The notes beneath the pieces were generated by a model. The model had not been told where the DNA came from, did not search any database, and worked only from the letters and a program-made list of their open reading frames with translations. A stretch of 64,000 nt of DNA. Origin: Pocillopora verrucosa (taxonomy: Eukaryota > Cnidaria > Anthozoa > Scleractinia > Pocilloporidae). The stretch is from assembly GCF_036669915.1 (NCBI RefSeq), contig NC_089324.1, positions 17,302,631-17,366,630 of the forward strand. Reading direction: 5' to 3'. The first letter of the stretch is position 1; each line of letters begins with the position of its first letter. The translations under genes and the position numbers were made by a program. Below, in pieces: positions 13,500-27,400 of the stretch.

Positions 13500-13680
13500 T
13501 AGCATTTTTGGCCCTTTCACCACCAAGATCTAATCATAACTTCTCCCTACTATCTGCCATATATTTCTTCTAATGTGCGTTCTGAGAATTTAGTGTATAC
13601 CAACTTGACGATATCCCAGGGTTGATCTTTTTGTTTTTTTCACACCACATTTCTGTTTGATGATAAAACTGGTAGAGATA
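13500..13680 (+). repeat. MITE-like dispersed repeat, family A (degenerate)
   Basis: The text ggccctttcaccaccaagatctaa... followed by a 'ctccctactatctgccatatatttc' type block and 'gagaatttagtgta' matches the order of motifs in the better preserved copies at 17.3 and 24.0 kb. The right end is not clear. Confidence 0.45.
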
Positions 13681-14559
13681 AATGACTTATTGGTAACACC
13701 TGGAAATGACAGGGCTATAACAGTAAAACAGAAACATCCGAGAAAAATTCAGTGATGACAAAAGATCAAATTGAGAAGAACACGTGTTTGTGACATCTGT
13801 TCACAAATCAAAATAAAGGGAATGAAAATAAAGATACATGGAGTTTCGTGTACTGTGTAGTACTCTGATGACGGGGAGGGAGAGCAACGAATTCGTCCGT
13901 GACGAAGATGCTAGTACATTAATTAATAGCCTCTTTGAGACAATTCAAGTTGTGCCACAGGTAACCCAAGCGCCTTACTGTGATTTCGGGGTTTGAAGGT
14001 CATCTGAAATGCTGAACATATAATATAATAATAATAATAACAGTTTATTAGACTCTCTTGCAGTAACTTACTGAAGTCGATATTGAATGTTTTTTAGGCA
14101 TATAACACCCGGTACAAACAAAGTCGACAAAATGACGTTGAAAACCGCCGGGAGAGACAAGGCGGCTATGGAATAAAGGAAAGAGGCCTAACAAGTTATT
14201 TTCGAGCATTTATTTATCATTTTTTTTTTTTTAAGTCGCACGTTAACGCTTAAAATGTAATAATGACAATAAATTTATTGAACCAAATGGTGAAAAATTA
14301 GTAAAATGCATAACCTAAAAGTTTAAAAATTAAAATAAATAAAAAAAAATAAGTGCATGGTAATTTTCTTTAAACAAACTCTTGGAAACGCCCTCTCCCG
14401 ATCTCTACCAGGCCTGGATCTCTACAAGACTCGCGATATGATCTTACCCATTATTCGCCCTAATACCTCACTGACTCTTACAGGGCGAACTCCTGGGTTC
14501 TTATTGAGTGAGAGGAACCCACAAAAAGTGTAGCTTTCAAGTTGGGACGGATGGGAGTA

Positions 14560-15330
14560 AGACTTCAAAAAATATCCTGCTTATCGCGGCTATTTCTTTT
14601 CACAGGGCCTTTCCTTCACTATCGAAGATTTTGAGCAGAAGATTCTCTGGTAAAGTTTGGCGTCCATTCCTGTAAATCATTTGTTCGTCAATGTAGTCAA
14701 AGATGTTGCGCGGAGTCTGGTCAAACAGTTTTCGCGCCTAGCGGGTGGTTTTCTTTCAGTGCGTCTAAGACTTCCCCTGAAAGACTGAGAAAGCCTGGGG
14801 AATTCTCTCTATCCAGGCGTTTTATTACAGCAGACAGCTTTCCCTGAAAGACCAATATTCAGTAGATGCTTCCGATGTATCTTCGATTTTAAATTCAGCG
14901 TCCTATCGAATGGCAGCTTTGGATGAGGTAACAGAGGCAAGCGCTGCCACTGAAAGGACGATGAAGAATCTGCCACAGATAGGCACAAAAATGGGGGTTA
15001 AAGACCAATATTGCAAAAACTCTAGATATATCCTCGAATCTGGCCTTTCTCGAAGTTGCATCCTCTCTTGTGTAAATTTTATTGCTTTCATTCGATTAGG
15101 AAATTTAGTTCTCCTTGCTTCCAGAGGGCTAGTCTGTGATCTATCGCGGTGCTTTGTTCTATGCTCTTGGAAGACAAGCCGAAGGTTTTCGCAAAATTTG
15201 GGCAGAATAACTGGAAACTCTATCAAAGTAATCGAGTTCAGAACAGAACTAGTTTTAAATTATTAGAGCCAGAACGTCAACGCACTTTCGCTCTTTTCAG
15301 CACTGCCCAATGGAATATTACGATGTTCCT
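14560..15330 (-). pseudogene. Decayed reverse-transcriptase-like element gene, split by an insertion
   Basis: Pieces in several minus-strand frames resemble the N-terminal part of a reverse-transcriptase-like protein family that I know to be abundant in coral and anemone genomes. In order they are LRKPSA (about 15180-15195), RLALWKQGELNFLIE (about 15091-15135), then FQGKLSAVIKRLD followed by SGEVLDALKENHP (about 14745-14855), and a piece with FDYIDEQMIYR (about 14665-14700). They are separated by frameshifts and stops, so the gene is dead. The catalytic RT core is not visible. A 140-bp foreign piece sits inside it at 14860-14999. The family assignment is from memory of conserved motifs and should be searched. 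Confidence 0.45.
14847..15012 (-). mobile_element. Retroposed fragment of the 13.1-kb exon with 13-bp target-site duplication
   Basis: The perfect direct repeat aaagaccaatatt occurs at 14847-14859 and 15000-15012. The 140 bp between them is a diverged copy of most of the signal-peptide exon at about 13011-13146, in the same orientation. The copy has a Gln-to-stop change (TAG) just after the signal peptide (SSKAAIR then stop). A direct repeat flanking a gene fragment is the expected footprint of a LINE-type target-primed insertion. Confidence 0.75.
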
Positions 15331-15344
15331 TCTGAAATGAACAA

Positions 15345-18300
15345 TTTCATTGTAGATGTCGTTCAACCCGCGCTAACACCTTTACGTGGTCTGTCTTTGA
15401 TCTGGTTGTCTGGCTGTCAGGTTCCCCTGGGATTTTGATGTGCACAAACCGTATGCAAATTTGTTTCTTGTTCAAGCGCGTGTAAATTCACAAAAACCGT
15501 TCCTTCGCTTTAATCTTCCTACAAGTCCACAATGTCCATACTAGCGCCTCTGACATTGTGGTTTTGTGTTTCCTTCCTTTCTCCAGCCGATTAATGCATT
15601 AGCTCCGTTATATTGTCCAGTGACTTATTCAACCTGGCAGCCTGATCAAGCAAGTCTTTGGGTGTCTGTTATAAATTCGCGTATCAAAGGTCATTCCACA
15701 AATCCTCATGATTCACATGCCGTTCCTTCTTTCTTCCGCTTTCCAGCTGCGGCGGTTTATCAAAACCATACACTCTTGCTCTCACATCGTTTGTGTCCAC
15801 TTCAGTCTTCCCGTTTTCTTTGATTGCGAGTGGCCCTCTTGAATTCAGTCATTCCGGTTTATCTTCTTAGATAAGACTCGTTGTCCTTCCATCCTTCTGA
15901 CAACTTTGCTTTTCTCTATGTTGTTAGTAACACCAGAATGCTTCTTTTCCTTTTTTTTTGTTTTTAATAGTTAGACTGACCAGACTTCTTCTTTCCAAAG
16001 TGCAACTCCATTTTCTTCGGAACGCTTAAAATACGCTTAAAATTCAATCCAAATTTATCCGGCAATCGTGCAATATTCAGGAAATAACGACTTCAGTAAA
16101 GCTAAAAGTGACTTAATACCAATAGACAAAAAGATAAACCTCATACCGAGGAACTTTTGGATTTTATTTACTCCAGTTGATACGCATATGTTAATTAAGT
16201 TTATTTTTATGTTATATTAATACACCTATGAGCATTTTTGATACGATATTCCTATTAATGATCTTCAACCCCGAAATCACAAATAGTACGCTTGGGCCGC
16301 CTGTGGTTGTACTTTTGATGTGAAGCCAAATTCTCCGCTATCTATACGTATTGACAGCAGATTGACTGGGGTTTATTGAATACTTAGCCCCTTGAAGATA
16401 ATTATCGATCACTTTGTTCGCAGGATTTATTCCGAATGCATGCATAAGTTAAAACAGCTCTCACCTTTCCATTTTTACTCCAGGCGTTTGGTAAGGAAAA
16501 CGAAGCGCGATGGAAGCAGCGGAGTGAAAAAGCCTGACCTGCAGTTCACTATCAACCCTAAATATATTGTCAACTTTGTACTCGCGTCATTTCTGAGCGG
16601 CCGCTGATCAAGAAGAATGAAGATTCTCTGCTCGAGGATTCCCGCATGCCGCAAGCCATTCCCCCAGGACGAACTTTGTTCTTCGAGTCCAACTTTCTCG
16701 CGCGTTCAAACCGCATAGCGTGACAAACGCGAAATTACATACTGCCATAAAATTATCATATCCGCTCATGGTGCATTGTAACTATGTTTTATTCCAGTGT
16801 CAACCACTGATCGTATCGTTTTTAGTTTGAAAATATTCAGCCAGAGGCTAATTTTTAAGTAAGGCGCGTGCTAAATTTCTATTTATAACCTTGTGTTGTG
16901 ATGCAATCCATTTCAAGATAATAATGAAATGTATGTGTCGCAATCGGAGAGCGGAGATGCTTCATTTTCGAGTCTATAGGAAGTTAGTCTGAGATAACAC
17001 TTACCTTACTGTGGAAGATTTCTCACGTTTCGTAGGGTTTTTGGCAAGTTGTCATTTTTTTAGTCCAAATGGAGTTCAAAGATCACTCGGAAGGACCCAC
17101 CAGAAAAATCAAGATTTAAAATAATAGTTGTGACAAACCCTGTTGCATCTAAATCTTCGTCCATCGATTATTTCACTGTTAGATGCCAACAACTTTAGTT
17201 AGCACTAGCGCACTAACCTTGGACTCGATTTCTTCGTCAAAAGAATCAAGTATCGCTCGAGCGAGGTAAGTCAGTCACTTCTGGAGATAAACAAGAGACA
17301 ATTGCTATTAACCCTTTAAGTCCCGAAATCTGATTGTTTAAGTGATTCTTCCCTCTACCTGCCATACATTTCCTTGTAAATTAGTTAGGAGAATTTTGTA
17401 TTAGATAAAGCTAACAACTTCAAAATGATAGGTTTGGGTATTCTTATAACCTGTGTGAAAGGGAGAAGTTACTTGTTAATCACTTCTGGGAGTTAAAATG
17501 ATGATGAGGATAAATCACACAAGCACATTTAATAATGTAGCCGGCTCTGCAGGCCGGCAAGATGAACAGCGGCAAAATTGAGGCTCAGATTTCCAGTTCT
17601 GTCATGCTAGACACAACCAAATCCAATGCTGACAAAGTTTGTTCGATTACACAGTTAGATATTTGTATCGCATTTTTTTCTTTTTAAGGCGATTTCATCG
17701 CGAAAGAGCGCTCGATCTTTATCTCATCATCTTTAATCCGCGCCTAGGTAACCCCATGCCACATACGTAGATATAATGCATTATCACTGAACCTATTCTT
17801 TAGTCATTAATGTATTTTAGAGCAGTATAACGGATGTAGAAAGCATTATTTGCATTTGATTGTCATCTTTCGAAAGTAAAAATCTGGAATACTCAACCGC
17901 GAGAGAATAGAAACTGTTTATATTATCATGTCAACCGCTGATACATCATGGACTGACCGACACAAAATTCAAGCCCGTGAACCGATCGGTTCTGCTTATC
18001 AGTTATCAATCTACAACAAAATGATCTTATCATCTTTATATTGAGTAATGAAATGATCTTATTTTCTTAATTTGAGTAAGAAAACCTCTTATCTCTCCAA
18101 AGCATAAGGATATCCCAAAGACAATAGTAGAGCGAAAAAAATTACTAAGCCTAACTAGATAAAAAGGAAAACAAGCAAAGAAAAAACGAAACATTTGACG
18201 ATTTCATGGTTTTCAATCTGTGTGAAGATTCTGAAAAGGAGGATTGTCAAGGCTGAGAAATTCAACAAAAATAGCCATATACAGGCTATAAGATAAGTAA

Positions 18301-19030
18301 ACAACTGAAAAGAGTCAGATGAAGCGTTAAGCAATGGCTTCATCAAACTGGCACTGAACTATACTTTCAAAAGTATCTTTAGCAGCGTTAATCTCTCCCT
18401 AGGAAATTAAATTTGATAAAACAAATGCTCACCATGGGCTCGCATTTAGAACCTTTTAAGAAAAGTTGCACGCTTTATCCAACTTGAAACCTTAACAAAC
18501 TGACAAAACTGTGCCAACGCGACGACGAAAATAAGTCTTTAAATAATTATTTGTAGATGGAGCCGTCTTGCCAACAGCTATGAAAATAGAAGGAAAATTA
18601 TTCTACTAACAGCACGAATAAACTAGCAGTAATTTTTTTACAAGTTAAACTCTAGTGTGTGTCAAGAATTCGAGTTTACCGCCATGTCATTTTGTGTCAG
18701 TTGACGTCGATCAGCTGATCTGCTGTGGTACTATGGCACCCAATCTCCTCTCAATCTTCTTCTTCGCTAACAGCAATGAGGGTTCAGTCATTGCAGGGAC
18801 CTAAATTTGCATTTTCAAGCCAATTAAGAGCACATAAAACAGAGACTATCTACTATAGACCCACTTAAATGTCTTTCCTAGGTCTGGCTAAATTAAATAG
18901 TCTACGAGTTATGCAAATTATCTTGACAACCGGAAACTCGCCTTGCTGAAACGGAAATGCAATGCCTTTGGCTTGGCCTCCATATATGGTAACTCTTTTG
19001 CATACATTATCGTGTGATTCTCTCGTAAAC
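15345..19030. other. Intergenic stretch upstream of the PH-PDZ gene
   Basis: No exon I can support. It contains a degenerate family-A repeat (17310-17500) and otherwise AT-rich single-copy-looking DNA. An open frame at 16392-16607 carries an internal acceptor-like ctccag, but I see no homology. The last few hundred bases before 19031 should hold the promoter and 5' leader of the next gene. I see no clear TATA box there. Confidence 0.4.
17308..17500 (+). repeat. MITE-like dispersed repeat, family A
   Basis: Begins ttaaccctttaagtcccga and ends near cacttctgggagttaaaa, so the ends are inverted repeats of each other (AACCCTTTAA / TTAAA). The internal order (ctgccatacatttccttgt, then gagaattttgtatta, then agggagaagttac) matches the other family-A copies in this window. 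Confidence 0.6.
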
Positions 19031-21444
19031 ATGGCTGAAACAGCGGAAGACCACCGAACGTCTTCGGAAAATGAGGTAAGGCTGCCGATCCTTTCCTTTA
19101 CAATTACTTAATTCCTACCGATTTTACTTTGGTAATTTGGTTTGGATTTTAACGGGCTCGGATTTACTTTTCATGAAAGTGCGTTTGTTTATAGTGCGAA
19201 ATGACATGAAAAATTCATCACTCAGTCTGAAAGAACGCAGTACGCGCCAAATTTTTGCGATTTTTGCGGCATCTGAAGACTGCGATTTATTCTTTTCCAA
19301 TGCGATTTTATTTTCATCGAAATGGTTTGTTGTTCCAATAAAATTCCATATAGTTTCATGTGATAAAAGTGTTTGTATAGAAAGATTTGTTTTCATGTAT
19401 AAGTATTGCACAAAGACTTTACAAAGCATTGTGAGGCATGTACGCTTGTTTGAAGGGATGAAATTAGTTTGGAAGTTAAGTCTATGAGAATCCTCTTCAT
19501 CTGAAAGTGGTTTATTGCTTTATTTCAGTTACAAAAAATAAATTTACCCTCCGGCTTATAAAACTATGTAAACGTACACGAAAAAACCATGGCGCTGTTG
19601 GGAGTCATTTGTATCAAAGCATCCTATGTTGCCACATATTGTTCAACAAGACGCCGTGCTGAACGCCAAATCGTGCCCTTAATGTTTTAATAAAGTTGAA
19701 AAGAGATACAGTTTTTGACATCTTTATTTACAAACACTTATTAGCTTGCGACAAAACACAGTTTGTTCCACTGTCTGCTCGACTCTAAATCAAAATTTAA
19801 TTCACAATATTTTAATGATGTCGGCGATTTTATCGTTTACGAAGTGCATTTGATGTCGGTTTTCATTACCCATGTAAACGCCTTAAAGGTTATTGATTAA
19901 AAGCTTTAGATAATCTGAGGAAATCTATCGGAAAAGGCGTTAAGAATTCTCACTTCAAATCGTGTGTCGCAAAACGTGTGTCGTACGTAATCGCAAAACT
20001 AAGCCTTTAATTTTAAAGACGTTTGAATTCACGACAAAATAACCTTAAATTTTTCAATTTTATTAAGGTAGATTTATGACCCATTTCTTGTTAAATAATG
20101 CATTACATTTTCTTTTACTCACCTATCTTTAGGACTATTGTAGAATGAGAATTTTAAACAAATATATGCCATCATGTACTCTTGGGATATTATTATTTTC
20201 ATTATGAAAATATATTGCAGACAGCTCTGTAGACCCTTTGTAAACAAAAAAAGTGTTAATTGAGTTTGGTTGATTTCCTCTGTTTTATACAATTCACGAG
20301 TTACATTTTTTGTCTAAGAAACCCGCATGCCCAAAAAATGAATGTGTAGCTTCATGTCGTTACTTGAATTCATTTTGTTCACAGACATCAGGAGTGACAG
20401 GTTCTGCAGAATCTATAGATTTATCTTGTATCCACGTAAGTACAACTAATATTGGAGGCTTTAATGACAGTTTATGGTCCTTTAGTGAGCTACAAGGCTG
20501 CTTCAGAATTATATCATGATCAAGTGATAATGCAATGGTAAATGGTAAAAAAGAAAGCAAGTGATAATCAGATTTTGTTCTCTTTCAGTGGGGGTACCTA
20601 AACTGTACACTATTAAAAGATCCAAAGAAGATTAAGGTGGGAATTTACATTTATACAAATGAAATATTCTGATGTTTGGGAAACTCCATATAAGATTAGT
20701 CACAAGGGGGGTCTTATAATTCATACTGTATGTGGTTGACTAATAGTTGACTAACTCACCCCATCATGCACTTTATAACAGCTGAAAATAGTGTATTGTG
20801 TTCACGGGCAAACATCCTTTAGTGCTGACTTCTCCAATTATGTAAAATTCCTTTATTTTGGCCAGGATAATATTTGGCAGACATTTTGGGTTGATCTCTG
20901 TGGATCTACACTCAGGCTTTATAAGGTAAAATTTACTTGCAAATTATGATTCATGTTCTTTACTGATTGATTTCTTTTCATCATTAATGTTCCTCTTACT
21001 TTTTTAAAAGGATTTATCTCTACCACAAAATTCTGCCGATCAACTGCCTCCTTCAAGTCTCAGTGTGCCCTCTAATGAGGTTATTATATAACTGTTGTAT
21101 GAACTTCTACACTTGATTTTTTCTGCATCTGTCTTTTATACTATGTTTTAACTGGTATTGTATTAGTGAAATAACTCGTATGGCCAAATATACTTGTAGA
21201 ATGAAAAGAAAGAAGCTTTTATTGTCTTGAAGAAGGGGACAAAAGTTCAAATTTTAGAACCAGGATTTGAGGTGAGTCGCTCGGCTGAAAGTTAATCCAC
21301 ATATGTGTACATGGGTATGCATTCCTATGTCTTCGTTCAAACTTATTCTTGGTTACACAATTTTCAAAACAGTTTAATCTGTATTTTGTTTAGTCTTTTA
21401 ATTTTTAATTTAATTTTTCAAGCTAAGAAAGAAATTGAACCACA

Positions 21445-21475
<31 letters not shown>

Positions 21476-24400
21476 ATTATTCTTTTATGTTATCATCAAC
21501 TAATTATCTGTAACTTTATAACTTATTCTTTCTGGAGCCTTTTTTTTTATGCACTAACGTTTTATAAAATTTATTTTAAGTAATGAATTATATCTTTATT
21601 GTTCCAGTCACACAAGTTGCAAAAGAGGAAATTCACAGTGAACAGAAGACATGTCTTCAAGGTTTCTTTTACCAGTGGAGGCACAAACTCACCATCCTAC
21701 CTGTTTCAGGCTCCATCCAAAGGAAGCATGTATAGATGGTAGGGTTAAAAAAAACTTTTTTTCTCTAAGTAAGTTTCCTTACTATATTATATAAGATATC
21801 AGCCTTTCCACCCTAACATCAGCATGTATATTCTCTATACTGTAATTAAAACATTTCCCAAGGTGCTGACAAGGAGAATTTGTTTAAAAATCAAGAGTTC
21901 CTTTAGGGCCTATTTTCATGGAAGTGGGGGACCCCAGATAGATAAGGTAACTTACCTTGATGGAGTGATGATGATACCTGTCCATAAAATCTTGTATTTT
22001 ATCTTCATCACATTTACATGATAGGTGGGGTGACCTGCCTAGGCAGCATACCTGGTCAGCCAGGTAGGGTAACCTTGTCAGTGGGGATGAAAATTTTCCA
22101 TGTAAATGTCCTCTTTGCAATGAAACCTCAACAGTAATTCAAGGCACAGTTTTACTTTGAACTTAACATGACATTCACATGTTATGCTGAAGTTAAGGTG
22201 TTGTACTGTCAGAAACAGTTAACGCATCCAGCTATCAGTGGAAATCTTTGAGGAAAATAAATTACTTTTTATCAACAGCATTTTACCATGTGTCACCATA
22301 GTGCCATCTTACCTCTCTAATTACAAGCATAACAACAACCTCAAGAAACTTCTTTATGGCATCCCTGGGTAGTTAGATTGTATGCAAATGCAGGCTATTT
22401 TTCTACCACAGCTAGGCACATTACCTCTATTACCTGGGGTCCCCCACCTTTGTGCAAACAGGCCCTCAATTGTTCATCATTTCCACTATTCTAGGGACCT
22501 TGATGCGTGACTCTGAAAAATTGGATGCTGGGTACTCTTAGGGGTTCAAATGGGTTAATAAAAAAGATAGGACAACAGATAAAATTCACTTTAGGTTTGA
22601 ATGATACTGTATTTTAGCTTTGATGGTGGCATTGTATGTTATATAATTACCCATGCATTTGTTTTTAACAGGATTAGCAAAATTGAAGAAGCAATCGATA
22701 TGTCTGACAAACCACAGGTAATTTGATTTGTATTTACTTGCCAGTTTTTTAGTCTGTGTTATTACCAGGACCAATTTGTACTTTGTGTGTAAAAAACCTG
22801 TATTTGCAACAATCAATGGTTTATAGGTACATACTGTATCATTCTGTAATTTAAAATGGTAATCTGTATTTTGTTTTATTTCTCTCTTCCATTTTTGCAT
22901 GGATTGATGACATGTAACTCAGAATGAATCCACAACAGGTATTTCTTTCAAACTCTGTGATTTTTTTTAAAATAAAGAACATTTTCTTCCTCCACCCTCT
23001 GTCTGTATTTTTGTCTTGTTCTTTAAGATGATATCCATGCTTATATCCCTTATGTGGTAAAATGGTGTAGTAGTGGAATGGTTAAAAATGAATCTTGGCA
23101 AACTGTTAAAAAACCTGACTAAATGGTGGGGGTCTTCTGCAATAGACTAGCATTCCATGAAGGGAGGGGGGAGGGGGAGAAAGAGGAAGAGCTTAATTAC
23201 TACAAGAACTGTGATGAGCTCTAACCTGATGTACCAATAAGTTTTTCAAACTAACTTTACCTTATTTTGTTCCTACATGAATGATTCACCTATCTATCAA
23301 ATAACTGGGAAAAAATTAAATTGATTTGTTTTCCTGTCTGAAAGGTTAACATTATGTTCATTTTCTGTGCTTTGTTCTCTGTAGGAAAAGTGAGGAGTTA
23401 AATCAGTACTTAAATTTTGATTCATAAAAAAGTGTATAATTGTGAGAATTTCATCACTGAAGAGTCTTTTAAAGTGAAGGGATGTAACCTGTAATGTCTA
23501 AATCAAACATTCTGCTACATCTGACTTTTAATTCTTTAAATTTCTGATCATTTTATAAGATTCATAATAATCATGGTAATCTTCAGTATTATCAATTGTA
23601 GAATGATTTTTCTAAGTTATAAACCAGTGTTTTTCTAATAAGTGTAGCTAATGTTTTAATGGGGCTTTGATTGTTCATTTCTGTTTATAGTTGTTTCAGC
23701 TGTAACTTCAGCGCTAACATATTTGAGGGGCTTTTCATTTCGTAAGTTTATTTAATAAATCAGTGGAAATCTCCGACATATTATGCATGATGCTGGCATG
23801 CACTGTGTGCAGGGAATGCCTTTGCTTCTCTGTGTGAAAAATTTTTGTCAGACCTGGTGAAGGACAAGGTTGAGGTAACATTTCAATGTTAGTCAGACCA
23901 TACTGCCAAGATACTTGAAAAGTACAATTTACTGTGATCTACTCTTGAAACCTGTCTGAAAGAGGAGGAACTTTAATGTTTCTTTCAATACTTTATGTTC
24001 ACCCTTTCACTCCCAAGATCTTGTTAGTAACTCTTGTCACTGTATGCCTTACAATTCTCATGATGTTAGTGTTGAGAATTTAGTATTGGATCCACAAATG
24101 TCCACTTGATATTGTATTGATATTGTAAGGAGAAATTCTGTCTTGGTCACTCATGGGAGTTAAAGGTTAACATCCCTGTTAAACCCAAATTATTCTATTT
24201 CGGTCTCCTATTCATAATTACTAATTCTTTTTTCTTGAAAGAATGAAATGAAAACACACTCCTATCTTAGCAGTAGTGATAACATTGAAATGTTACCTGA
24301 TGATGTTAAGATTTGTTCAGAGACATCAGAAGCAAGTCCACAGTTAGATATAATATGTAACAATTCTGTAATAAACCAGAATATTACATGTAATTTGCAC

Positions 24401-27400
24401 ACTAAACTTTGGAAATCGGTACTTAATGACTCAACATATCCATTGAGTTGTAACCAGGTGCACTAAATTAAAGTTTACACACACTTGCAAGCTAACTTGA
24501 ATTTAGAACATTAACAAATAAACTCTTTCTTTAAGATGTGAACTCATTCATGAAAAATACATTAACCAAGCACCAGCAATTTTGAGCACTTCCACCATTC
24601 ATGAACTAAATCTAATTTATTTTATGTTTAATTTTTCAAGTGGCGTTGTTGCTCGATATATTTTTTTTGTGTACTTTCGTACTTGGAATTGCCGCTGATA
24701 TATAACTTACAAGAAACAATCCATCTCCATTTTCTCGCTTGCTCCAAACCGTTGCATGCAAGAACAGCTTTTATGTCACTTACAACTACTGAGGTTATTT
24801 TATTGTGCTTAATTTTTCTATGTCGCACTCTCTCACGTCACAGACAAGAGACTCAAAGAAGCTAAACTTCGTTCAATGGAGCAACAAAGATTCCGTATGG
24901 CTCCAGAGATGTAAGTACAACGCAAAAGCGGTTTGCGATTAGAGATTTGCTTAACTGGCAAAAGTAAGCACTGTATTCAGTGAACTCTTGCCTCTAATAA
25001 GAAATTTTTTTTTAACGCAAAAAAAGTGAGATAAACTTACCGTTCTAGTATTCTGTAGTTTGTGTTGTGGCGGCCATTTTTGAACCGGGTAGGCGTGTGA
25101 GGTCTGAAACGGGTAACGCGTGGATGTGATGGAGAGAAATCTTCGGAAGCTGTCGGAGCTCTAAGGAACGAGGCAAATGACGAGCGTATTTCCATTTTTA
25201 GTAGCTCCGAGAGTGTTCCGAAGATTTAAGGCGAATCGGAATATCAAATTTGAAAATCGTATTTGCTTGCGTTTTAGGAGAATCCCTGATAGAGATGACA
25301 TTGATTCTGGCATGGAAGGTAAAATACTTTCTACCTACTGTGTTAATTAGTGATTGGATGTTCTTAGGACAGGAGCAGAGTTAGCGGCGGGGAGGGGGGG
25401 AAGTGAGGCCGAGCAACATAGCGACACTCCTTTGGCGATCCTTGCTGTTGTTAGGAAACTGGAGATTTCAAAATATTGGGTCGGCAAATCACGTTGATAA
25501 TGGTTTCCACCCCATGTTCGGCGTTAACAGAGCTATTCTCGTTGAAGGATCTGTTGATATCATTTCAGTTTTGGAAAATATAATTTTGTTTTTGGCTTTT
25601 TGAAGGTGACGTAGAAGAAGTTTATGAAACCTCCAAGAAACTTGTGGACAATCCTCGGCTTGAGCTAATGAAGGTAAGCTCACACACAAAACATTTTACT
25701 CAATTCTTGCTATTATTTTGAACATGAGCGAAATTTAAAAGCATGTACCTCTTATTTTCAAATCTGCTCATGTAACAATCCACTTTTACCTTCATCGACA
25801 TGACAGAGCGCTTTTCGATTGAGTGTAGTAAAACCAAAACGACCAATCAGAAAAAAGGAAAATATCTTCGAGAACCAATGATACTCTAAGTGAAAACAAT
25901 TTCAAATTACCCAAAGCGCGGGAAAACTCGGGCCACTGACTGATCGGTTTTAGTTTTGCATCTGATTGGTTGAGAAAACAGCGCAAATTTTCTGGACCGA
26001 TCACACTGCGAGGTTAGGTGCATACAATCTCGGATTACTTTCGACACTCAATTGAAAAATGCTGTACGTGGTCAAGTGCTATACCTGGTGAGAAAACTAG
26101 TGCTTGGTCCTGTTTTTGTGAAATATTGTAACTGATAAACCATTCACTGTTGTGCTTGTTTCTCCTGTTTTTGTAGAAGCAACTGCATGACTTAGAAGAA
26201 CTTGTTCAGCAACTAGAGAAAGAAGAGGAGGCTTTCTTGGGAGGAAGTCTTTCACACCGTAAGTTGGAAACCTCGGATACAGTTGTATGAATTTTGTTTA
26301 AGTTTTGTTTGGCTCAGTGCATTATAATCTTGATCCTGATTAGCTGTTGTAGTAATTTTGGTTTTGGTTTTACAATACTCAATGCAAAAGCACTCGAAGG
26401 GAACTATAGTCATATTTTTATTTTTTATGTTTTCAGTGACGAGGAGATGCGAGTTTCATTCAACGACAACCAAGGATTATTTTCTGATACCAGGCCACTC
26501 TCGGACACTGATTCCCAAAGGAACAGAACTTACAGTACTGGGACAACTTCCAAATAATCGCTGGAGATGTTGTGTGGAGCTTCCACGAAGTAAGTCAGCG
26601 GGACTTACAAACGGACAACACTTGGAATCATCTTCGGAAGTCGAGAGTATTTCTTCATTTGATACTGCCGACGACGAAAATATTACGAACACTAAGCCGA
26701 ACACGGACATTTTAATCGGAAGCGTTCCGAACAGTCTACTCAACGATTTAAGCAATCTGATTTCGTGTAAACTAAAATGCGAAGACGGGACACCTGTAGC
26801 TTCCCCAGGGGTTACCCCTCAATTATCCCCCTTCCCATCCCCACCTCACTCCCCTTATTCCCCGCATAAGAACAATCGGGACTCGTCTCCAGGTAAGCGA
26901 AGTTCCTTACGCAGGTCTATAGCGAGTGAAAATCTTAGTGAACAAGATATATGGGAACAATTTTGCATACCATCCCCACCCTCGTCGCCTGTTACATCAC
27001 GATCTACCTCCCCCTCTATGTGTCTCTCTTGTTCTCCGGGTGGATCGCTCGAGGATTTGGATTTTGTTGATAAGGAAAGCTGCGAGACTGTAAATCCCGA
27101 GGAAAATAAGGAATGTTCTAAAGTAATTCTGAGACAAGGGAGAGAAAAAGATGAAAGAGATTTGTCGGTACTGAAAAGTCGTAGAGAAGCCACTTTTATG
27201 ATCGACGATATTCCAGAGACTTACATCGGAAGTGATTCAGAGGATGATAGAATGGTGACAGTGATTGATGAAGTACCCCCTCATGAGCTGTTGGATTCTG
27301 AGAACATCGAACAAGAACCTGTGAAAATGCGAGTTAAAAAGGACCAGTCACATCGCGATTCTGGTAGGTGTGACAAGCTGTTAGCAGAATTTAGTGACAT

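Noticed and set aside
20782..20865. Longer form of exon 4 of the PH-PDZ gene, also in frame
   Set aside because: The acceptor at 20865 has the better pyrimidine tract, and starting there joins the first two PH strands without an 28-residue insert. The longer form is still possible as a minor variant.
26358..26436. Upstream extension of the large exon-14 frame of the PH-PDZ gene
   Set aside because: The acceptor tgttttcag at 26436 and the phase match with exon 13 show that this part is intron.
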